A stretch of 39,844 nt of DNA from Gamarada debralockiae (lineage: Eukaryota; Ascomycota; Leotiomycetes; Helotiales; Hyphodiscaceae), in the NCBI GenBank assembly GCA_002803225.1, contig NXFV01000370.1, positions 1-39,844 of the forward strand. The letters run 5' to 3'. The notes below the pieces were generated by a model that did no database searches, was not told the DNA's origin, and saw only the letters and a list, made by a program, of their open reading frames with translations. The position numbers and the translations under genes are program-made. This document shows, piece by piece, positions 10,914 through 22,087 of the stretch (positions are counted from its first letter, which is position 1; each line of letters opens with the position of its first letter).

Positions 10914-11828
10914 TGAGTGTCCTGGCCTGCAAAAAACAGAAATCGCGATAATATTTGGAAGATGGAACTGATCACAGCCATCAGAGGCGACAGACGTTGT
11001 TGATGGTTACAAAGCGAAATAGCAGGGGCGCAAGTCGCTTCAACGGTGCAGCGACTAGGGGTGTCAAATTGGCGCCACTTTGGGGTAACATTACCTCCAG
11101 TTCCTCCGCGTGTGCATAAATGCGTTTCTGATCCCACATGGTGATCCACAAACGCGGCCACAGCGGTGGATCAATTCTTACAGCATAAAGTAATTGGATA
11201 AATGTGACAAAACGGTAGCAGCTGCTCGTGGGACAGCTAACCTTACTCACCCACTTGTAACTTCACAACACAACACAAATTAAAAATTCTGAACAGGCAG
11301 AATTATTATTCATCGCCTTGTATAATTCACCCAAATTTTTGTATTTCCAATGTCGTGGTGCGACCAGGATAAAGGGTACAGAGTTCGAGTGTCCGAGCCA
11401 GTTCAGCCGGGGCTCCAGAAACAACTAGCGCCGGCACGTTGTTTCCGGAACACCCGTTGCCTGAAGTGCTTCTAGCGGCAGTGGAAAATTAAGAGGGCGC
11501 TAACCACTGCCCTTGCACCTTGCATGGGATGGGACAAGAATTTCCTACGGTCGTCATATTGTTCGAGGAAATGGTGCGAACACGGTAATTTCATGCACGC
11601 ACAATTATCTATCCATTCTCTGGATTTGTCGTAGACAAAATTGATATCATACTTGGGCAGACGATTAAAAGTGATAAAGACTGGCCATGGCTCAACAAAT
11701 ATTGTGTGCCGAATTTGAGCTCCGCACCTGTTTCGCTCGTCACGAACGAGCCTCTAAAATTAGCTTGGTTCCTCCATTTCGCTTAGCCTCTTTTCAATTT
11801 GTGACGCAGAAAACTTCCTCGTCCTGAT
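10914..11828. other. Intergenic, divergent promoters
   Basis: The 915-bp region between the membrane protein start (minus) and the mannosyltransferase start (plus). Overlapping minus-strand ORFs at 10850-11250 conflict with the first exon of the membrane protein and show no domain. No repeat or RNA gene was recognised. Confidence 0.5.
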
Positions 11829-13224
11829 ATGGAGTTTCAATGTGCAAAATCCGGTTCTCGATGCAAATGCGTTTTCATACATATGCTCATGAGTCCATTT
11901 CGCCGGCCGGGGCACCTGCGCCGTACCTGGCTTCGTCTGGCCATCCTCCTTCTGCTCATCGTGCTCTCTGTCGACTTTGTCTTCACGATCGTTAGCAGCC
12001 CTCCGTCGAAACGCGTCCCTCCCACCGCGACCTCTTCAACAAATCTATCTACCACCAGCAATGATCGCATTTTTATCGCCAGCATGCACTGGAACAATGA
12101 ATTTGTTATACGCTCTCACTGGAGTGCCGCAGTCTTGGACCTGGTGAGGCATTTTGGTGCCGACAACGTCTACATCTCCATCTTAGAAAGCGGCAGTTGG
12201 GATAACACAAAGGGTGCTTTGAGAGATTTGGACCAGCAACTGGGAGAACTAGGGGTAGAGAGGAGCATTGAAATGCTTGAGACGACGCACAAAGATGAAA
12301 TTGAGCGGACCCCAGGACCGCACGAGGAGGGTTGGATTTGGACAAGCAGGGGCAGAAAAGAGTTGCGGCGAATACCATACCTAGCGGGGATACGCAACCG
12401 GGTAATGGAAAAACTGAATCAGCTCGCGGAAAGATCCAACGGGCAAGATGCGCGAACTTTTAACAAGATATTGTGGCTGAATGACGTTATCTTCACGGTA
12501 TTCCTCCACCTGTTTGCGCTTATTTGTCATGGCACACTGTACTAATCCAATTTTTTAGACTGAAGACGTTACCACTCTGATCGCGACAAGAGACGGTGAC
12601 TACGCTGCGGCCTGTTCACTTGATTTCTCGAACCCTCCGTTATATTATGATACTTTTGCTCTCCGCGACATCTCGGGTGCAAAAGCTGTCACCCAAACTT
12701 GGCCCTTTTTTCTCGCCGCCGAGACCCGGAACGCCATCTTTTCAAACTCTCCAGCGCCTGTAAGATCTTGCTGGAATGGAATGGCCGTCTTCCAGGCAGG
12801 CCCATTTTACAACGATCCACCATTACGCTTTCGAGGGATTTCTGACAGTCTTGCTGCTCACCACCTAGAAGGATCCGAATGCTGTCTTATTCACGTGGAC
12901 AATGAATTAAGTGCGAAACAGGGCGTCTGGCTAAACCCAAATGTAAGGGTGGCATACAATACCGAAGCCTACAAAGTTGTGAACCCAGAAATGGGAGTAT
13001 GGCCAAGCAAAAAAGAGAAAGTGAAGGGAATCTGGCGTAATAGATTGGCACGGTGGACTGGCTTTCCACGGCGGTATATAGAACGGTGCATTGTAGACTG
13101 GAGACTACGATTGTGGCGGAAGGAGGCACAGCGAAAGGTAGAAGGCAGGCATCATCAGGGTGAGAACCATTGTCTGATTAACGAGATGCAAGTTCTCGTC
13201 GAGAATGGGTGGGCGCATGTATGA
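11829..13224 (+). CDS. GT69 alpha-1,3-mannosyltransferase, CAP59/CMT1 type
   Basis: Two exons, 11829-12497 and 12559-13224, with a 61-nt intron (GTATTC...TACTAAT...TTTTTTAG). The product is 444 aa. It is a type II membrane protein: a short basic tail, one TM (LRLAILLLLIVLSVDFVFTIV) and a lumenal catalytic domain, so it probably acts in the Golgi. Family signatures of PF11735 are clear: IFIASMHWNNEFVIRSHW, then HFGADNVYISILESGSWDNT, FNKILWLNDVIF/TEDV at the exon junction, RDGDYAACSLDFSNPPLYYDTFALRD, and SCWNGMAVF with ECCLIH. Cryptococcal Cap59 and Cmt1 are relatives; Cmt1 transfers mannose in alpha-1,3 linkage, while the acceptor of filamentous fungal members is usually unknown. An ATG 20 codons downstream (MSPFRRPGHLRR) would give a shorter tail and may be the real start. 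No lesions seen. It is convergent with the zinc-cluster regulator. Confidence 0.9.
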
Positions 13225-14739
13225 AACATTTGGAATGCCGAACGGTTACACGTGTGAGTGAAGGTTCAACTGGTTCCATTACTCCGCAGATCTAAGCAAA
13301 GGGGGCCCCTATATATACCCATTTCAGGAGGTTAGTTGGCCTTGCACATGATCAGACACATACTCTGTCACATGACCACGATTTGACATGGAACGCTCAT
13401 ATTCAATCTTGCATAGTAACATATCATTTCACTCCTTGCTTTGGAATATTTGCGGGTTTTGGAATCTCCCAGACCTGAGTGGTGTGGGCCGTCTGTCAGC
13501 CGCGACGGAAGACATTTGTTTCGAGTGTTGTGGATGCCTGGCAGCGCGCACATCCCAGCTCCTTCATGGGTTGAGGGAGTGTCCCATTTCAATCCGACGA
13601 GAATTCTAGCTGGTTAGCTTCCTCATAGAAGGTATGATTTCTGACCATATGATAACAACTTCAAGTAACATCTATCAAGTCATGAAGATATATGTCGAGT
13701 GATAGGGCTTCCATTAGCCATATCTAGCGAGACGACAGACGTCCAACGATCGTTGCCGCCGTGTAAATGGTTACCATCTTGCCCTTACGGCTCCGCCCGC
13801 TAAATCGACCTGAGGAGTCATATCAACAAGTACGATCACTTCGAAAACAAATCAAGCACCTCCTATGGCTGCTTCTACAAGCCATCCGGCGCTGAGCTCT
13901 ATCGAAGTCGCGAATGACTTGAATGGTGAGGGAAATTGAAGCTGGCAGGAATAGATCACTAGGTGTTTTGATAAGCCACAGGCTGTATATGAATTTTTGT
14001 ATCCCACAGATACATCATCGGTATACGCTGTTCTCCCTAACTCAGATATGTAGCTTAAGAACGCCGGATATCTTCATTGCGAGCTAGAAAGCTAAGAGGC
14101 AGTCTACCGGATGAATTCACGTCACCGAACAGAACATCCGCGATAGCGTTTCCGGTCTCAGTGCCACCATACCAAGCTTGTACCGACGCAGGAATTTTAT
14201 TATGCCATAGCATGGTGTACCTGACTGCATCACAACAATGGTGTTGGTTTTGCTGCAGCGACGGACGAAATAAGCTGATCGATGTGACCGGGTAGGTCCA
14301 TGTCCGGACGGTCGCAGCCTTTGGATTCGAAATCGGGGTTCAATCCAGCGCAAATTACCGTCGCTGTTTTCGGGGGCAAGCTTAGCAAGCTTCGTGGACG
14401 ACCAAAGACTAAGAGAATCAGGAAAGGTGGTTGGAGTCGTTAACCTAGACAATGTAGTAACTATAAGTAAACAGGCCATAATACAAGGAGTTGTACAGGC
14501 GTCCCTATAGTAAAAACTAGACGATGAGAGAGGGCATGTGCTTGGCAAGTAATAGAGGTAGATAAAGATAGCAGTAGTGATGTGATAGTAGTAGTAGATA
14601 TAAGGAGTTAAAAGTGGTATAGATATTCAAGGTGTTATGCGGGTCATAAAAAATTAATCTGGGTGTTATGTGAGTCATAAAATTTTTTTTGGGGTGTTAT
14701 ACGAGTCATTTGCCGTTATTAAAAATCGTTTATTTTTAT
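13225..14739. other. Intergenic, 3' flanks of convergent genes
   Basis: The 1.5 kb between the mannosyltransferase stop and the regulator stop. A minus ORF at 14117-14548 (143 codons) has no recognisable domain. The right end holds a 31-bp tandem repeat (listed separately) and AT-rich runs. A T-loop-like string at 14336-14347 is not part of a tRNA cloverleaf. Confidence 0.45.
14631..14710. repeat. 31-bp tandem repeat, about 2.6 copies
   Basis: The unit GGTGTTAT...G-GTCAT starts at 14631, 14662 and 14693, an exact 31-bp period, followed by A/T-rich filler. The copies differ mainly by transitions (C/T, G/A). The middle copy contains TGAGTCA, the palindromic AP-1/Gcn4-type site; the others have GGGTCAT and CGAGTCAT. 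It lies 30-110 bp past the stop codon of the zinc-cluster gene, so probably in its 3' UTR or flank. Confidence 0.85.
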
Positions 14740-16375
14740 TTAATGAAGTAGGAGATCGTTACGCAATAATATATTTAAACCGAGACTATTAATCCCTGGT
14801 AGGGAGGTACCCCACGCTTGCTCAAAGAGCACTAGTATATTGCGGGCGCTTCCCACGCCACAAGTCGAAAGCTTCTGGAAAGGCTTCTGGAACAATTTCC
14901 TCTCAGTTTCCGTTAAAGCCCCACAACCTAGGATGACGAGAGGCCATTTGCTAGTAGGACTTTTAAAACCAGCTGCCACGAATTTCGACCAAACGATAAG
15001 CGCTCTTTGTAATATCACCCGGACTTCCGTATCGTGAGCTTGTAAACTTGGGTTTAGTATCTTCTCCAAGAGCAACAAGCACGCCAAATAATACAGTTCC
15101 CCGCTGAGTAGCAATTGCAGAGGTATGCCGGTTAAGCTTAGCTGATCGAGGTCACTTCCGATTTGCACATTCGCTGTCAAATATGCTTGGAGCCTGGAAT
15201 AGATGCGAATGGCTCGGATTTCATCCGGAGGCTGAAGGGGAATACAGCGCCTCAGTAAGGAAAGTCTGACCACGATGCCGAAAATCTCACTCGGCACGTC
15301 CAAGATTGTACCGTGGCTGTTTGAGTCTAAGCTCTTTACCGACACTGGGGACTGCTCTAAGAATTTCGAATGTCTGTCAAGGCACGTATCAAAATCGAAC
15401 GAAGTCGGTGATGTGCTGATGAATGTACTGGAGACAGCGACATGATATAGAAACACCTCGATCATGAGCCGTTGATATCCGATGGTAGGCGTTTTCTGAT
15501 CCATCATCGAGAGAATTAATTCATGTGCTGCAGCAAGATGGATGTGAGTAGGCCAGATGCTATCCGCACGCAATTCCTAGCTCGGCTTTAGCAGATATTT
15601 ACTTAGCTGATGATGTAGCCTACCTCGTACAAATGGAGAAGCAGAATAGCAGAGAGATTCTGCTCTCTTCCACTACTCATCAAGGACGTCTGGATGATAT
15701 GAATCGTCTGGGTATGATAGTACAGAGCCATTGGAATCCACACCGGGTCTGAATTGGCTAAAAGAACTGCTCCACAAGCGAGGACTGCGCTTTTAGTTGC
15801 CGGATACGAGATGGTTAGTGGCAGCACCAGGGACTGGAAAGAAAAGTCTCGATGGAAAAAAGAGTTTGACGTAATCGCTTCACATCTCGATATCAGAGCT
15901 TGGAATAGATGTCTTTCCATTGTCTCTGTGGAGATGCCTTTAAAGTAGGGTCGTGGCATAAAGAGTCTCGCTGTACTTTGGCTGACCGTCATACTATCGC
16001 CGCAACGATCGTTTGAATTTCCGTGAACGGAGTTGGCGGTTTCCTGATCGCCCCCTTCAAGTGGTAGTGCTGATTCTGTCTGAATATGAGGTGTCGGAGA
16101 TTGAGGCCATGTGCATTCAGATGTAGAGCTACGATGCCTTAAACATCGGGAACATATTGGCCTCTGCTCGTCACACTTCTTTTTCCTCTGTTTACCTGGA
16201 AGCCGCCATCATGTCAGCTATACTGCCGTTCTGCAGGGACATTGGAAGGGAATGGCGAGACTCCGTACATACACTCAAGGCAGCCTGTCGCAACACGCTG
16301 ATACTTGGGCTTGTCCTTTGCTAGAACCAAGCCTGTGCGACATAGTTCATAAGTGACAAAAGAAGCAGCCGTCAT
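14740..16375 (-). CDS. Zn2Cys6 fungal transcription factor (Fungal_trans_2-like)
   Basis: Three exons: 16375-16273, 16195-15624 and 15576-14740; introns of 77 nt (GTATGT...TTCCAG) and 47 nt (GTAGGC...GCTAG). The product is 503 aa. Residues about 32-61 form a zinc cluster, CLECKQRKKKC then DEQRPICSRC and a last Cys after nine residues (SEC). This is CX2CX6CX6CX2CX9C, with the first intron splitting the second Cys codon (T|GT). A Pro/Ser/Asp-rich linker follows. The rest is a helical region of the fungal TF type (LLLHLYE|ELRADSIWPTHIHLAAAHELI at the last junction). It should be a nuclear DNA-binding regulator. Its start is 547 bp from, and divergent to, the NAD(P)-binding gene, which with the nearby MFS gene suggests a local pathway regulator (inference). 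No lesion seen. Confidence 0.88.
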
Positions 16376-16922
16376 CACTTCCGTCTTCTTATGAAGATTG
16401 CATCAGGCGATTGTCGTTAGGAATGTTTTGATCAAGGCTCTATCAGGTGGCGTGACGAGGAACGATCAGCTGACGTCGTGGGTACCGCGTCACGGATAAC
16501 GCGTCCAAGCCAAAATAGAAACACGAAAAAAACACGTCTCTATGTTCTGGGGGAGTCATAACATGGTCAAAAATGAAGTTGCCACAAAGATGGAGGGTTT
16601 CGTAGTGAGGCGGTGAGCACGTGAGTCGCTACTCCACCATACTGATTTCAGCTATTCCGAATCCGCTCTCCCGCCAGACTAAGGTTTCGGTACGCACACA
16701 CTGCCGAGCCGGTTTGGACTCCAATTGCAAACATGAGCAGATCTTTGAATAAACAGCGTGTAAAACTTACGTTGATTTGTAAGAAGATTTTTAAGAAAAT
16801 CCCGTGAGTACTTTTTGATCCTGTTCATAACTGTACTTTTTTCTTCACGTGTCAACATCTCGTCGAACTTGTACCACACTACACTTCAGTCTCTTTTCGA
16901 CAACTTAAATGCAAACATCTTC
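16376..16922. promoter_or_regulatory. Divergent promoter between regulator and NAD(P)-binding gene
   Basis: A 547-bp bidirectional spacer. CACGTG (E-box/bHLH core) occurs at 16618-16623. A CG-rich patch around 16470-16505 contains several CGG/CCG-like triplets of the sort zinc-cluster proteins bind, but no clean inverted CGG pair can be named. The call rests on orientation. Confidence 0.5.
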
Positions 16923-17698
16923 ATGTCGGAACACATCTTGGTCATCGGGGCGACGGGTAAGCACATTTCAACCAAGCATTTACCCTTGAGCAGGGAGACA
17001 AGTAATAATGTGCAACAGGTGTCGTGGGCTTGCAATTCTGCGAAGAAGCACTCTCGCAAGGCCACCGGCTGACACTACTCGTACGCAACCCAAGCAAGCT
17101 ATCTGCCGAGCTACGCAATAACGCGCGAGTCATCGTCGTCAAAGGGGAGCTCAACGACGAGAATGCCATTCAAATGACGACCAGTTCCGGAGCCGGCATC
17201 TTTGTCTCGTTCGCTGGGCCAGTTGCAGCCTCGAAAGGAACAGTACGTCTGCCGAACTCATATGCTTGCTTCGACCCGTGAATAACAGCGGACCAGCCAA
17301 TTACTGATGCAATGAAACTCATCCTCCCACTCCTGGTAGCAAAAAAGTTCAAACGGGCCCTCATCCTGGGGACGTGCTCGTATACCGCGCCGCAGGACAA
17401 AGGCGCATTCAAGTGGAAGGCCTCGGTGGTTCTCATTAAGATCATTGGGGGAACAGCTTTCGAGGAGTTTAAAGGGCTGGGAGCGCTGGTCACGTCACAA
17501 GATGCACAGGCGTTGAAATGGACGCTGTTTCGAGTGCCGTTCCTGGGAAATGGTCCTGCGGCACCTGTCATTGCAACGTATACAGGCTCCGGAAAGGATG
17601 GGATGTTCCTCACGAGGAAGAGCATCGTGGCTTGGGTGTTGCAGGAAATGAGACAGAACTCAGAGTGGATAGGAAAGGCTCCAGTGTTGTCCAATTAA
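16923..17698 (+). CDS. NAD(P)-binding Rossmann protein (NmrA/SDR-like)
   Basis: Three exons: 16923-16956, 17019-17242 and 17297-17698; introns of 62 nt (GTAAGC...CAACAG) and 54 nt (GTACGT...GACCAG). The product is 219 aa. The N-terminus MSEHILVIGATG|VVGLQF contains the GxxGxxG dinucleotide motif, with the first intron splitting the third Gly codon. LTLLVRNPSKL follows strand 2, with Arg placed to favour NADP, and VVKGELNDENAI is the usual 'D' loop of NAD(P)-binding domain PF13460. A segment typical of these small proteins (ILGTCSYTAPQDKG) holds a Tyr, but a YxxxK catalytic pair is not obvious. It could be a reductase/isomerase or a redox sensor. Cytosolic, intact. It is divergent from the zinc-cluster gene and convergent with the MFS gene (246 bp apart). 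Confidence 0.85.
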
Positions 17699-17944
17699 GA
17701 GCTCATATCTCATGGTCATTATTTCAATATTAATCACGGCGTGGAAACCCGAAGTTTGTGTTCATGCTTGCATTCTATTGAGCACAATCATGTATATATA
17801 ATCTTACATAGATATTCAAAGGTGCGCAATCTGACCCAATAATGCAAAGATGCCTTATTAATACACCAGCAGAATGGGTTGCCCAACTTGCCCGCTATTC
17901 CTACCACGCTGCAATGCATAGCCATCACTGAGATCTCGACTACA

Positions 17945-19732
17945 CTATCCCAGTGTGATAGGATACCTGCTCCTGATCTTTCCTCCATACTTGAAGATCA
18001 ATGCCGGCGCAGGAATTAAAGCCAGGGCAACGAAACCCAGCAAAGAGTTCCCCCAGCCAAGGCCCAGTAAGCTGAATAGTTTTGGTCCTGCTAATGGCAA
18101 GAATGCGCCGAAGATGCATCTGAGGACCGTCAAGCCTGCCACTGCCGATGCTGCATACGGGCCCCCAGCATCTATGAAATAAGTCTGGATCGGTGCGAAG
18201 ATACCCATCATACCAAATCCGAAAGGCAGGAGACCGAGGATTGGAACAATCCAATGCGTATGCTTATCCGCGGACCAGCCGTACCAAAAGAAGCTGACCG
18301 GGATAAAAAAGGCAAAGAAGATGCAGCTTCCAAGCCGCATCTCGGGCTGGTAAACGTTGTTGTTTGCTTTCGTCAAGCGCAGGACTGTAGCATCAGATGT
18401 TTTGGCAACAACGAATATGCCGAGCATGAACCCCAATCCGATGCCGAGATACGCAAGTCCAGATATCTCGGGAGCCCATCCATATACGTTGACAAACAGC
18501 GTGGTAACGGTGGTGAACAGTAGGTAGAGAAGTCCAAAAACAAAAGAGAGATAGACCGAGAGAAGGAGAAGTATTGGGGATCCGAAGAGCATCCTAAGGG
18601 GCCGAGCCATGCCTCTGAGCAAGACAAGGCGTTTCTTTTTTGCTCCCGGACTTGTCGATATCTCGTACGCACTTCGGAGGTCCTCGCGGTCGAGCTCCTT
18701 CCTCAATCTCTGCGCCTTGTAACGTATAAGCACTGTGGGGTTTGTTTCTTTGTTTACCACCGCGATAACTGTGGTCAAGGTGGTGCAAGCGATCAGCATA
18801 ACCCAGAACACCCATCGCCATCCGGCACGCTGGGAGATGAACCCCCCAATGATCGGCGCAATGACTGGCCCAAATAGAGGCCCGAGGGAGAACATGGCAT
18901 TCGCCATTCCTCTCTGCTTAACGAGAAAGAGATCGGAGATAACACCACCACCAATTGTGAGGCAGCCGGAGGCCCCGAGGCCCCCAAGGAATCGAAATGC
19001 AATGAGCGAACCCAGGCTTGGAGCTTTGGCACAGCCAATCTGCCACAAGGCAAAAAATGCATTGGCGTAGTTGAGAACTGGACGTCTCCCGTAGATTTCA
19101 CTTAAAGGAGAGAGTAGAAGAGGTCCGATCTACAAACGGTCAGACATGAAAGAGATTGCTCTGGATGGCACATACCGCAAATCCAAAGACAAAGATCGTA
19201 ACAGTTAAAGAACTCAGTATCGATGAGGTGTTGTGGAACTCGGCATCCATAAATGTAACACCAGGCGCGAGTATCGACGAGCATAACGGACTGAATAGTC
19301 GATACGAATTAGCACTGATTACCGAACAGATATGGAGATACTCTATTTACCTTAGGAAAGCGATCGCGCTTATAAAACCAAGAAGCAACCATTTCTTAGA
19401 CTCTGCAAAATTTCTAAGCAAGTCAGATAAGGTGCGGCCCAAAATGTCAGTCAGGTTCTTAACCTTGGATTTCTTGGATCATCTTGGCCATCCCAACCAA
19501 CGATGCCACGGTCCAGATCGGATTCTGGGTAGAGTTCAGAAGTGACTCCAGATTGCCCTTTCGTGTTGGACAGAGCCGGCTCCACAGGCAGCACGTCATG
19601 ATCCTGATCCTGATCCTGAAGAGATCCGGCCTTGAGTTCAGGTGTTGCGGATGTTTGTGACTGGATATCATCAGCAAATTTTGACTTCTTAAGTTATAGA
19701 TAACATACCATCCCATCCATTTCTGTATTCAT
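17945..19732 (-). CDS. MFS transporter, DHA1 (drug:H+ antiporter-1) type
   Basis: Five exons: 19732-19709, 19660-19464, 19413-19351, 19290-19176 and 19129-17945, with introns of 48, 50, 60 and 46 nt. The product is 527 aa, normal for a 12-TM DHA1 protein. The soluble N-terminus (with an Asp-Gln repeat from a GATCCT microsatellite) ends in the usual VGWDGQDDPRNP|RNFAESKKW. TM1-2 give SPLCSSILAPGV and FVFGFA|IGPLLLSPLSEIYGRRPVL, the motif-A loop. Later GPLFGPVIAPIIGGFISQRAGWRW is the family's TM4-5 signature (motif C region). Such proteins export small organic molecules across the plasma membrane using the proton gradient. The first, 24-nt exon is inferred from phase only. All exons join in frame with no stop. 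It lies next to a regulator and an NAD(P)-binding gene, so it may export a local pathway product or give tolerance (inference). Confidence 0.9.
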
Positions 19733-20402
19733 ATGTACCCGTTATGAAGAGAAAGGGAATTAAGACTCGTATGTTGTAAGAACAAGGTGCTGTAGGCTTT
19801 GAAATAATGTCTATGTCCTTGGCTGCTGTTTTGCGGCTGCGGATGATGTGAGGTGAGAGACGAGCGGAAGGTGGGGTGAGGCAAGGCGAGGTGAGGCAAA
19901 GCGAGGTGTAGAGCACTAATACTTACAGGAGGAGGGTGAGGAATGAGGAAAGGATAGGGGACCTGATTAACTCCGGATAGTTTCTCCTCCCGCATCCGAT
20001 CGAAGGCGGTGATCAAAATACCAGGTCATTTAGCGAGATCAGCACTACAGGGCCGCAGTGAATGTAAGGAGTAACGATCCGTGGGCTGGGCTGGCACGCG
20101 TATCGCCAACTGAACCAAAACGTCAGAGTATTTTATATTCCACCCCAAGTGGAGTTAATCCATTTATTCACTCATACTCGGTTCCGGCAGTCCACCGAGG
20201 GACTATTACTTTTGGTCCTAGTAAGTAGGACAAGGGTTTTTGTGAGGCGGCGGCAGACCCAAACGGGTTAAGGGTGTAATTATTAATTCTAGATACCAAG
20301 TATGTAGTGGGTCAATTTGGCGGAAGGCTCAATGGGGATCAAGACCCACAGCTTGTTCTCATCAAACACGCACAAGGTTTCTTAATTTAACGATGTCCTG
20401 GT
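19733..20402. other. Intergenic, promoter side of the MFS gene
   Basis: 670 bp with no gene. A G-rich patch at 19848-19908 includes a 15-bp direct tandem duplication (19876-19890 and 19891-19905, one mismatch). The rest, 20050-20400, is non-coding sequence without recognisable features. Confidence 0.5.
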
Positions 20403-20727
20403 TAGCTGGCTATTGTTTTCGGGGGGTTTTCCTGATCAACCTCTTTCGAGAGCTTGACAGCTTTAGCAATCTCTTCCTAGGGATCCATGCACTTCATTCT
20501 ACCCAGGATAAAGTCGCCTGCGACCATTGAAATTACTCCCGGCACATACATCTTAGATGTCGGGGCGGGGAATTGAAGCGGTGTGCCAGAGCTCGATACC
20601 TATTTCTTCTGTGAGTGATTGAGAGACAATAAAGGGGGTATGGGAGGATACCTGATAGCAATGCGATTTTTTCATCGATATTTAATTGAAATATCACATC
20701 CTCGACGTCAAGTTGCTTTGGCGTCAT
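20403..20727 (-). pseudogene. GH3 beta-glucosidase relic with internal deletion
   Basis: The minus strand from ATG 20727 reads MTPKQLDVEDVIFQLNIDEK, then IALLSG, the start of fungal intracellular-type GH3 beta-glucosidases. A short intron (GTATCC...CACAG) follows, then GIELWHTASIPRPDI and a stop at 20553-20555. WHTASIPR is the family's first conserved block, normally followed by the SDGPNGVRG segment, which is absent. About 75 bp further on, EEIAKAVKLSKEVDQEN resembles the C-terminal domain helix (xEIxKAVxLAKSVD) that sits several hundred residues later in intact enzymes. Most of the gene, including the catalytic Asp, is therefore missing. The first block is convincing, the second less so. 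Confidence 0.6.
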
Positions 20728-22087
20728 TGTCGAAAGATTTTCGAGGGCGTGAATGTGGCGGGAGGTGAATAACGACGAGCGAAAGACTAAATTGATCAAA
20801 CTGATATGGGAGTGAGCATAACGAGAAATATTTGAAGAAAATCCGTCGTTATCAAGTGGTAAAAGATGAATGCTACCGGGTTCCAGACGGAGCTACGGCC
20901 TACGGTTCATCTTCTTTTAGGAAAATGACATCAAGCCTCTGTGTGCAGGTTTCACTGCTATGTCCACCTTTGACAAGATCAACCTTCGAAACCTTCTCGG
21001 TCAAACGATCGATTTGAATTGCACATTCTTATGAAAGATGCCATGTCTGCTTCAGGTGATGGTTGTATTCTTTGAAGAGAAACTCGGAAGCTCGAGTATC
21101 GCAAATAATACTGTATTCGCTTGTGGGTCGCTTGTGGAAGCTGCCATTTCAGGGGCTTTCAGGGGCACTTCCCAACCCGGGTTATTTTCAATTGGTCGGC
21201 GAGGAGACATCCAAGCAATTCGCACCACTCTTTCTATCATTTTACATCAAGATTTACCCGATCTGTTATGATTCTGGTAAATTAGAACATACTTCTTCTC
21301 ATTCAAATGTTCACTCGCCAACCGTCTTCAGTGACTTGGCTTCCTCAAAAGCAAACTAAGCCAAATTTGCCTCCGAAGCAAAGTAAATCCGTCAATGGAA
21401 TGGAATTGCCTCTCGCAGCTTCAGGGCTTTGAATTGGTTCCCAAAACGATGGCATTTCCGACTTTGGGATCATATAAGATCAACTTCCATCAGGGTGTGG
21501 TGCCACAGATCAGCGACTCTCGTGTAATCCGTAACCCTTCGGAATCTCACAAACCAATAGTCTGGCTCATATATTGAAAGGCATTATGTTCCAGCGCCAT
21601 TGGTCGTTGAACTTGAGCATCTTAGCTTAGCAGGGAGTGTTCTGAAGCTGATCGCGGCTTGAAGTCGAGTGTCTCAATCGAAGCGGACATTAAGTAAATG
21701 ACTAAGTGGTGCAGAGGAGAATCCCAAAAGAAAGTAATAATATCAAACCTGCCATGCTTGTGATTTTCAGGCCCCTTAGCACCGCGAAGGGGAGAAAGAA
21801 AGGAGCTATGATACTGTGGAATGGCATCAACCATGGCGTGGAATATCAGACAATTGCACTGAGGACATAGTTGTTAGCCGGAACTTGAAGCTCGGGATTT
21901 GGAACAAGTATCAGAAAATACCCATAGAGTCATGCCGCTTTGCCCAAGGTTCTCTTCCTTCGGTTTCCAACCCAGCTTTCCACTTCCGAAGGAGAGTCTC
22001 CATGGACCCAATCACCCCTCCAAATTCCCACCACTACACTTTCCGTCAGCGGCATCCTTATCCAAACTCATTTTAAGAATATCCAAG
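20728..22087. other. Intergenic, decayed sequence
   Basis: 1.36 kb with only short conflicting ORFs on both strands (for example 21052-21359 and 21622-21834) and no domain I can name. The last 70 bp before 22088 are C-rich and pyrimidine-biased, as in a fungal 5' leader. Confidence 0.4.

Noticed and set aside
14330..14350. T-loop-like GGTTCAATCC suggesting a tRNA
   Set aside because: No D-arm, anticodon arm or acceptor stem can be formed around it.
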